The notes under the pieces are model-generated. The model saw only the letters and a list, made by a program, of their open reading frames with translations. It had not been told where the DNA came from and searched no databases. 64,000 nt of DNA from Elysia crispata. Lineage: Eukaryota > Mollusca > Gastropoda > Plakobranchidae. Positions 57,497 through 64,000 of this stretch are shown in pieces. The stretch covers positions 1,114,001 to 1,178,000 of the forward strand of contig JAWDGP010000286.1 of NCBI GenBank assembly GCA_033675545.1, given 5' to 3'. The translations under genes were made by a program, and so were the position numbers. Each line of letters begins with the position of its first letter. Positions within the stretch are counted from its first letter, which is position 1.

Positions 57497-57664
57497 TGAA
57501 CGTATTGTAAGTAAGAATTATTATAAGTTAGAGCTTTAGGTAGTAAGTGCTCGGCAAGTTGTTAAGAACAGGCTTTGAGTGAAAATGACCGAAAAATGCT
57601 TGCCTCTATGAGATTCGAACCTTCATTTATAGTTACTCAGCACCTGTCGGCTTGTCACTCAAAG
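57497..57664 (-). mobile_element. tRNA-derived SINE
   Basis: On the minus strand the 5' part, beginning near 57664, reads tgagtgacaagccgac and then, about 35 bases on, GGTTCGAATCTC. The latter is a good pol III B box. The A box is only approximate. The tail (plus strand gtaagtaagaattattataa, then gctttaggtagtaagtgctc) is shared with the insertion at 27.6 kb. Inverted copies of ctttgagtga lie at both sides of the head. Flanking duplications were not clear. Confidence 0.6.
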
Positions 57665-57763
57665 AAAAAACTGGGAATGCGATTTAAAAAAGAAGTATGT
57701 TGAGTTCAGCTTTCTGTTTATGCCAGCTCATGAAGCAAATAGTGTCTGAACTGGGGTGTCTAA

Positions 57764-57806
57764 AGCCCCCTTCAGACGTACAGTTTTTTTGTATCCGATA
57801 AAGCCA
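57764..57806 (+). repeat. Harbinger left terminal inverted repeat
   Basis: Starts AGCCCCCTTCAGACGTACAG, followed by a T run, gtatccgataaagcca. It has one extra T compared with the right end. TAA precedes it. Confidence 0.92.
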
Positions 57807-58437
57807 CCAGGTCAGTCCATGAGAATAAAAATAGTAGCGCAAAGAAGCGGCTTGACAAAAATCGTACCGGATAGCTTGATATCTGGCGCAGCTAGATATT
57901 TCCCATCCGGTGAACATCTAGTAAACTGGGGCACTGGCGCCTTGAGGTCGTTACTTTGATCTTGCCGCGCGCGGAGCTAAAAATGCGAATAAAAATATTT
58001 TGAATTACCGGTCCAATCTAAAAATTAATACGATTTTCGTGATCAGCGACCTTCAACAAATTCGTCAAAGACAAAGGTTACAATCAATTAACTGAGTTCT
58101 GCAAGGCATTCGAAAAAGAGGCAGACAAAACACATGTCGTCACAAAAATTAATAATTTAAGAAGTTCATTTAAAGAGAGATGAAGAAAGTTGATAAATCA
58201 AAACTGTCAGGAGCTGGCACAGATTTGGTGTATGAACCAAAGCTTTGGTATTACAAAGACATTCAGTTTATACAAGACCAAGAGATTGTGAGGTCAGGTG
58301 CGTCAAATTTGGATGTTGATATGCCTACTTGCAGTAGAAACCTTCTACAAGCACCACCGGACGAGTCTCAATCATCTTCACAAGAAGTCGAAAGAGAGGT
58401 ATGTTGATCATTTTTGAAACGTATTTTTTTATACAAG

Positions 58438-58520
58438 TAACATTTTGCCATCCTCAATTTCTTCCTGTAAATCATCATCATCATCGTCGTCTTCGTCGTC
58501 GCCGTCGTCGTCAACCCTCC
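58438..58520. repeat. Short CAT/CGT trinucleotide tract
   Basis: Interrupted atcatcatcatcgtcgtctt and cgtcgtcg units inside the MADF-gene intron. Confidence 0.7.
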
Positions 58521-59995
58521 CCACCCCTTTTTTAGTGTGCATGTGATCACCATTGGTACTACGTAAGACTTTCTAATCATAAAAAAAACGTTGTAAATTT
58601 TACAGTAATAGATACCTTTAATTAACTTATTAAAAATAATGCGTATAAGTTGGCAATGTCCTTAATATCGTTTAAAAGAATGATCATCTAGCAAAACTTA
58701 TGACATTAGTCACCATAACCGCCTCATTAGTATGATCAATTGCAACAAAGATACTCGCGTAAACATTTTAACTTAATATTCTTGAAGTATGTTTATTTGA
58801 GCACACATTACAATTACATTCACTTCATTCATTGAGTATTATTTTTAACACATCCAATAATAACGATTATATTTACAATGAAATTGTACCGTAGCCACTT
58901 TACTTGTGATCACCATCCTTACACCCATAAAACCAGATCAATCAACTTGCAACCATTTCTCTCGCTGCAATCATTATCATTTATATTATCCAAATCTACG
59001 CTTATTTTAAAATTAATGTACTAGTGTCATAATTTATCACCAATTCCACAGTATAGTCACATTTTTATACATTCTAACTACATGTAGTGATGTGAAAGAA
59101 CTGTATTTTTTTATTATGATATAATAATCATTTCCTTTCATATTATTAAATATGATTTTCTTGCCATGGCACCTTGCCTTCGTTGTTGAAATAAATTCTG
59201 AAGTTGTCCCTGACACGTTTGGCTGTTTCTGGTGCATTTCGAGTGTGCCCTCTTTCAATGCTGGCTACATTTTCTCCATCTACTCGGTGGCCTTCTCGAA
59301 TTACATGTATAACTTCATCTTCCACATCAATTGATTCTGGGGGAGTGTATGTCGATTCTGCATGTCTCCTGAGAAAATTGTGAAGCACACAACACGTCAA
59401 AACGACAATGTCAATGTTTTCAGGTTTCAGATTCACCTTTTTCTGCAAAACCCCAAATCGGGCCACAAGAATGCCAAAAACGTTTTCCACTACACGGCGT
59501 GGTAGGAACAGCCGATAGTTGAATATTCTTTTGTCATGATCCAACACTTTTACGCTATAAGGCTTGAGAAAATTGTCTTTCAAGGCAAATGCTTCGTCAG
59601 AAATGAAGACATATGGAAGACCATTTTGAGGGTTGATATTTGGTAGATTGAGCAGATTATTAGTCAAGAGGTTGTTGAAACCTGTGCACTCAATCACACC
59701 TCCATCTGACACTCTGCCATTTGTTCCAAAATGGGCGTACAAAAATTCATAATTTGCATTTGCAATCGCCATTAACACCATGCTGTTGAATCCTTTGTAA
59801 TTAAAAAAAATAAGACCCATGTCCGGGAGGTGGTACAATCGCAATGTGCTTTCCATCTACAGAACCAACGCAGTTGGGAAACTGCCATCTTTCTTCAAAC
59901 ATGCGTGCTTGGTAGAGCCAATCTTCACGAGTCTTTGGGAACTAGAAAAAAAAAAAGAAATAATAATGTTAAAAATTTGTTTAATTGCTATGGAT

Positions 59996-59998
<3 letters not shown>

Positions 59999-60041
<43 letters not shown>
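59999..60041. repeat. (TA)n microsatellite inside the Harbinger element
   Basis: About 21 TA units directly before the 115-bp tandem duplication. Confidence 0.95.
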
Positions 60042-60043
<2 letters not shown>

Positions 60044-60050
60044 TTACACT

Positions 60051-60280
60051 ATAAATGATGATAAATAAATATTAAATTGCTTTGCTGATGGCAAGGGTTA
60101 TTTGCGCTTAGTTATATAATTTATTCTCCCTCCTCCTGCCTTCAATCCCAGGTGCCCCTTTCTCCATAAATGATGATAAATAAATATTAAATTGCTTTGC
60201 TGATGGCAAGGGTTATTTGCGCTTAGTTATATAATTTATTCTCCCTCCTCCTGCCTTCAATCCCAGGTGCCCCTTTCTCC
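60051..60280. repeat. Perfect 115-bp tandem duplication carrying a splice acceptor
   Basis: Copies 60051-60165 and 60166-60280 look identical by eye. Each holds ctccctcctcctgccttcaa, tcccag and the first 14 bases of MADF exon 2. Splicing to the first copy would meet TAA after five codons (V-P-L-S-P). Only the second leads into the long frame. Confidence 0.95.
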
Positions 60281-61948
60281 ATCAACCTTGCCTGATGTGT
60301 CATTGCATGACGATAGTCAGAGTCAACCAACTTTCGCACAGGAGGTGTCAAGTGCTGTTCTTACCCAAATGGAACCGAGAATATCAACAGCAAGGAAACA
60401 GAGAAAGAGGAATATGCCTAATGAAGATGATGAAATACTAACAGCGACGCGTGCTAGGCTAACGACACCGCCATCACCTCTTGACCAAAACGATTTATTT
60501 GGAAAGACAATCGGTATGCACCTGAAAAATGTTCCTAACGAGCAGAGCATTTATGCTAGAAAGCTTATATACGAAGTAGTAATACAGGCTGAGCTTGGCA
60601 ATCTCTCAGAGGCAAGTCGCTTGGATGTATCTCCACTTTTGACAGGCGCTAGAAGAGATGCGTATTATTCATCTTATTAAATTGATCTTTAATGTTTTAC
60701 AGACAACAGTGTGCATGCGCATAATTTTTCAACAATTAAAACTGAATGCGCATGGTTCAATCGTAATTAATTTAATTTTTACTTGACAATACTTTCGTTT
60801 CGCAATTGTTAATTGACATGTTTTGCCATATTGTTGGAATACTTTTGTAAGATGTGCTTTATTGCCGAATTTTATTATACACGTTTTCTATGGGTTTCCA
60901 TAGAGCAGTTGTTTATTATTAGTTCAAAACGAACAAAAAATCTTCTGTTTTCTCATGATTACTATTCAATTGACCATAGCTACTCTGGTAGTGGTAGCAG
61001 AAATACCTGGGCATATAATTTTGTTTGTGTCTATTTTCAGAAGTTAAACTAAGATAATAAATTCACTTTGCTCCAAATTTTAGAATGCTGTGTTTTGTGT
61101 TTTGTTTTAAGTTTTAAAAAAAGGCACTAGCTGATGCAACGAATTGTACAGATGTACAAAGCATTTTATATGTTTACGGCTTTTATATGTAGTAATTTCA
61201 CTTCCACTTAAATTTACACAGTGTACAGAAGCTTTATAGTGGATGCTTTGCCTACATCAATCACCTCAAACGATTGTAAATATCACTTCCTTGTCACAAA
61301 GATAGGCCTATAATACCTTTTAATATATATAATGAAATGAATAAATTAATTTACTCACGTTCATGTAATCCGCAACGAGAGCATCGTAAATTGCTGAGCA
61401 GATCTCTGGAATTATTTGGCACAGCGAAGGAGCAGAAATGCAAGCTGAAAATTTCAAATCCTGATAGTTTGCACTTGTCGCTAGAAACCGAAGAGTTGCG
61501 GTCAATCTCTGATGTGGAGAGATTGCTTCTCTCATCACAGTTGATTGTCTTTCAATTTTCGGACTTAAAATGCGAAGTAAATATAGGTACGTCGCCTCAT
61601 CGATCCTTAAAAAATTATTGAAGTCTTCTGGGTATACCCGTACTTCTTCCAGGAGGTTAGTATGAGTGTAAATATTTCTTTTTAATAGACAACTTTTCGT
61701 CCAAATAGTCCTACGTTTATGCTTCTTTCTGGACTTTAAGAGAATAACAAACGCTGCTAAATCGAAATCATGTTGTTCATCCTCCATTTTTGTGAACGTT
61801 TTGAATTTCGCGCGAACTAGATACGACAACCCATTGATGTCATCATCTAGGCCAAGATTTGAATGATCAGGTCAACTGATATCCAACTGATGCATGTAAA
61901 CGGTCCTATGATTGCTAATCCGGTTAGTGTCAGTTTCAACTGATCGGA

Positions 61949-61990
61949 TGGCTTTACCGGATACAAAAAACTGTACGTCTGAAGGGGGCT
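61949..61990 (-). repeat. Harbinger right terminal inverted repeat
   Basis: Minus strand AGCCCCCTTCAGACGTACAG, then a T run, gtatccggtaaagcca. TAA follows at 61991-61993. Confidence 0.92.
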
Positions 61991-61993
61991 TAA

Positions 61994-62999
61994 GATTTTC
62001 AACAGTACTGACGCTACAACTTAGTCTCGAAACACGTGAATATGAGAAAAAGTATACCCAGTAGGTCTTTAAATTAATGCTCCAGATTAGGCTTAATCAT
62101 TGCCTCTTGACAGCCTAGAAATGAGAACATTTCCGCCAATGATTGCCATAATGAAAGAAACAAATTTTTTTGGTATTGAACACAACCGTGATAATTTATT
62201 ATCACTTGACCTAGATGTAGTATTCTACGCACTTTGTCAACAGCTTTTTACACATTGAACGTAAAATTGATCTAGAATCTAGTAACGGTTGCTTATCTTA
62301 GGAAAGCGGAGGAAATTCTCATTGTTGAAATTCAAGCTGATTTGTTTCGAATCAAAATAATTATATCTGATATCGATCATAAATGTAAAATAAAAGTATT
62401 AAAAAAATACTCCAGATACTTCTAACATTGTAGATGTGCATAGATCTAGATTCTAGACCTTATAGTAGATTTAGATCAAGATGTGGATGTACTACTAATC
62501 TAAATCTAGATCTGGCGACAGTGTAAAATCTATAATAGCTCAATGATGCGAATAATTTACAAACTTTGAAATTTCATTGGTTACAGACCAAAATTATTAC
62601 TTTAAGAAGTTTTGAATAAACTTATAAATATTTCGAATTCAGGACTCAATAAAATTTTTACTCAGTCTTGAGCCAACATTTACGCAAAGATGCCTTATTA
62701 TTGTTTTAAATAAAACAATAATCGTGAGAAAAACATAAACAGAACAAGAACAAGAAAAACTGAGGATTATGGCCTGATTTTGAAAGCCATCGAGTATCTA
62801 TCGACAGCGAAAATACCTTTTCCCTGCTTGTCAAAGGCTCATTATCTATTTCAGGCGAATTGTCAGTTACAAATCCTCTTAAACCCAAATATTTTAAATT
62901 CATTTTAATTCTTCAATCAGTTAAGACCAATGGTTGATTTAACATAAGAACTTCCTAAGAAGACAATCGGAAAAAGCGGTGCAAACTTCTGAAACAGCC
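61994..62999. other. Intergenic / promoter of the DPY30-motif gene
   Basis: AT-rich. A cluster of TCTAGATCTAGA-like words lies at about 62435-62515, less than 600 bases before the next gene's start. No TATA box was assigned and no other gene was seen. Confidence 0.5.
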
Positions 63000-63788
63000 A
63001 TGGCTGTGACCACTGGCCTTCACAGTGACTATATCAAAATGACCGTCGGGCCTATCCTTGTTCATTGCCTAAAGGAAGTATCCGAAATTCAACCAAAAGA
63101 CCCCATCGACTACATCGCCAGATGGCTTTACAACCAGAATAACAATCTCCTGTTGTATCACAGAAAGATAAAGGATATTGTGAAATATGATCAAGCAAAG
63201 TATGAATTTTTTCCCTCCCCTATCCTTATATATAGCACTCGAAAAACATGTCATAAAGAAAAGCTATAAAAAGTGGACAGATTAGACATTGGTAAATTGC
63301 AATGACTTTATTTGTAATGTAAGTCGAAATGATAATCTACACAGCTTACAAGGTATACTTCTATGAAAGAGCCTTACCCAATTGAGTACAGCTCTTTCTG
63401 TCATAATAGCGGAGAGCTCGGTTACCATTGGGGCAAAATTGAGAGGTTTGAACGACCATTACACGGTTGGCATCCTTTTTTTTTATATATATTTTTTAAT
63501 CGTTTGAAAAACATGCTTTTGTATCTATAAAAAGATTGCCTAACACTTTGATTTCCGTTACTTTTTTTATTTGCTAGTATAATTTTATTTTATAAACTCA
63601 TTGCGTTTTGTTGTGCAAAACTCACATTTGATATCATGTAAAGTATACTTTTTATATACTGAACTTGTGAAGTCACTCTTTAAAAAAATACTCCTTTTTT
63701 TTTAAATTCTAGGCTTCAAGTGGCTGCTGAAGACAAAAATAGGAAGACAAAGATAAAAAAACTCAAACATTCACTGTCAGACATCAAG
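63000..63788 (+). CDS. DPY30-motif protein, DYDC1/2-like (5' part only)
   Basis: Exon 1, 63000-63199, starts at gccATGG, a strong Kozak context. Exon 2 is 63713-63788. They join in phase (split Lys codon) and exon 2 ends in phase 0 at a donor gtttgt. The protein begins MAVTTGLHSDYIKMTVG, then VHCLKEVSEIQPKDPIDYIA and RWLYNQ. The DPIDYIARWLY helix pair is the Dpy-30 dimerisation motif. The leading YIKMTVGPILVHCLKEV resembles the start of human DYDC1/DYDC2 (YLKRCFGNCLAQALAEV). A Lys-rich helical stretch follows (KLQVAAEDKNRKTKIKKLK). The rest lies beyond the window. Other Dpy-30-motif proteins (AK7, NME5-type) carry the motif near the C-terminus, so the DYDC-type is favoured. Known roles of the motif: docking in COMPASS and in ciliary radial spokes. 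Confidence 0.75.
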
Positions 63789-63975
63789 GTTTGTACTCTT
63801 TTGTTCTGTTTTAATGTATCGTTTTCAAATAAATAATTGGCATTCTCGATTTTATTGCTTATTTTTTTTGCTATGACGTGATATTTTTTTGACACATAAG
63901 AATTCTAAAACAAACAACTTGGTTTGATTATTTTCGAGAAAATATATCTCTTCATTTCTCAATGCCAAACTGCCT

Positions 63976-64000
63976 TTCACAACCCTATTTCTCTCTGTAG
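63976..64000 (+). promoter_or_regulatory. 3' splice site at the window edge
   Basis: The last bases, cctttcacaaccctatttct and ctctgtag, form a textbook polypyrimidine tract plus AG ending at 64000. Exon 3 of the DPY30-motif gene probably starts with the next base, in phase 0. Confidence 0.65.

Larger units (their letters stand above)
58067..60680 (+). pseudogene. Harbinger MADF/Myb-like DNA-binding protein gene (one frame break)
   Basis: Exon 1 is about 58067-58398. It reads DKGYNQLTEFCKAFEKEADK and VVTKINNLRSSFKE, then after one frame break near 58165-58180 KKVDKSKLSGAGTDLVYEPK and LWYYKDIQFIQDQE. This is the MADF (Myb/SANT-like) type found beside Harbinger transposases (KINNLR, SGAGTDDVY, PKLWYF patterns). 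The N-terminal end of the domain is decayed and has no visible start codon. Donor GAG|gtatgt at 58398, acceptor ccttcaatcccag at 60266. Exon 2, 60267-60680, carries LFGKTIGMHLKNVPNEQSIY and the ending ARRDAYYSSY, a BESS-like C-terminal segment. The intron contains an exon of the opposite-strand transposase. Confidence 0.85.
59146..61787 (-). pseudogene. Harbinger DDE transposase gene (one frame break)
   Basis: Exon 1, 61787-61359, starts MEDEQHDFDLAAFVILLKSR and ends ALVADYMN before the donor gtgagt. An in-frame ATG also exists at 61829. Exon 2, 59941-59146, follows the acceptor ttttttttctag with FPKTREDWLYQARMFEERWQ and NCVGSVDGKHIAIVPPPGHG. A run of eight T near 59808 (seven would keep frame) breaks the frame before NYKGFNSMVLMAIANANYEF. 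Then come FGTNGRVSDGG, PYVFISDEAFALKDNFLKPY and LPRRVVENVFGILVARFGVL. The catalytic triad is visible: D in VDGKH, D in VSDGG, E in VVENVF. About 407 residues in all, normal for HARBI1-type transposases. The intron contains exon 2 of the opposite-strand MADF gene. Confidence 0.9.
57764..61990. mobile_element. PIF/Harbinger DNA transposon, near-complete, 4227 bp
   Basis: Terminal inverted repeats of about 42 bp (AGCCCCCTTCAGACGTACAG and onward) sit at 57764-57806 and 61949-61990. They differ by about two positions. Both ends are flanked by TAA (57761-57763 and 61991-61993), the 3-bp target duplication typical of the superfamily. Inside are the two usual genes: a MADF/Myb-like DNA-binding protein (+) and a DDE transposase (-). 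Each gene shows one frame break, so this copy is not autonomous as it stands. The almost identical ends and readable genes point to a fairly young insertion. A TA array (59999-60041) and a 115-bp tandem duplication grew inside it. Confidence 0.93.

Noticed and set aside
57590-57664. Possible tRNA gene on the minus strand (B-box-like GGTTCGAATCTC)
   Set aside because: No cloverleaf or acceptor stem can be drawn. It fits a SINE head better.
59146-61787. Domesticated host HARBI1 gene
   Set aside because: Intact terminal repeats, a TAA duplication, a companion MADF gene and a frame break show a transposon copy and not a host gene.

Overview
The window looks like ordinary nuclear DNA of an invertebrate animal, most likely a gastropod mollusc. 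It is AT-rich and its genes are split by long introns with GT/AG borders. It has many long CT/GA and other microsatellites. Two palindromic words, TAGGCCTA and TCTAGATCTAGA-like sequences, recur in the non-coding DNA. The gastropod assignment is an inference from this general look; it was not tested by any search.

Layout. At 120-395 there may be the last two small exons of a gene entering from the left (weak call). At 3286-6614 (+) lies a complete three-exon gene for mitochondrial ribosomal protein bS6m (MRPS6). A repeat-rich intergenic stretch of nearly 10 kb follows, with a 488-bp pogo-like MITE at 7694-8181 and several microsatellites. At 16332-23422 (+) is a complete eight-exon gene for a mitochondrial amidoxime-reducing component (MARC/MOSC protein, 327 aa). 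A 10-kb AT-rich desert separates it from the next gene, which runs toward it. That desert holds a perfect 33-bp-stem hairpin (27637-27706) sitting between 15-bp direct repeats.

From 49398 down to 33891 (-) lies a large CIN85/CD2AP/cindr adaptor gene. I could join 14 exons, all in phase: three SH3 domains, proline-rich linkers, a capping-protein-interaction motif and a C-terminal coiled coil. Only the tiny exon carrying the start codon, upstream of 49398, could not be placed. From 49.4 to 57.7 kb there is non-coding DNA with a foldback MITE, a composite trinucleotide array and a tRNA-derived SINE.

At 57764-61990 is a nearly complete 4.2-kb PIF/Harbinger DNA transposon with roughly 42-bp terminal inverted repeats and a TAA target duplication. 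Its two genes, a MADF/Myb-like protein (+) and a DDE transposase (-), are on opposite strands. Their exons interlock: each gene's intron contains an exon of the other. At 63000 (+) a DPY30-domain (DYDC-like) gene begins and runs off the right edge. The window ends exactly on a splice acceptor.

The host genes do not form one pathway. MRPS6 and MARC are both mitochondrial, cindr is an endocytosis/actin adaptor, and the DPY30-motif protein is probably ciliary or chromatin-related. I see no undescribed multi-gene system. The strongest candidates for novelty are the interlocked Harbinger architecture with its duplicated splice acceptor, and the perfect hairpin built from SINE-tail sequence.
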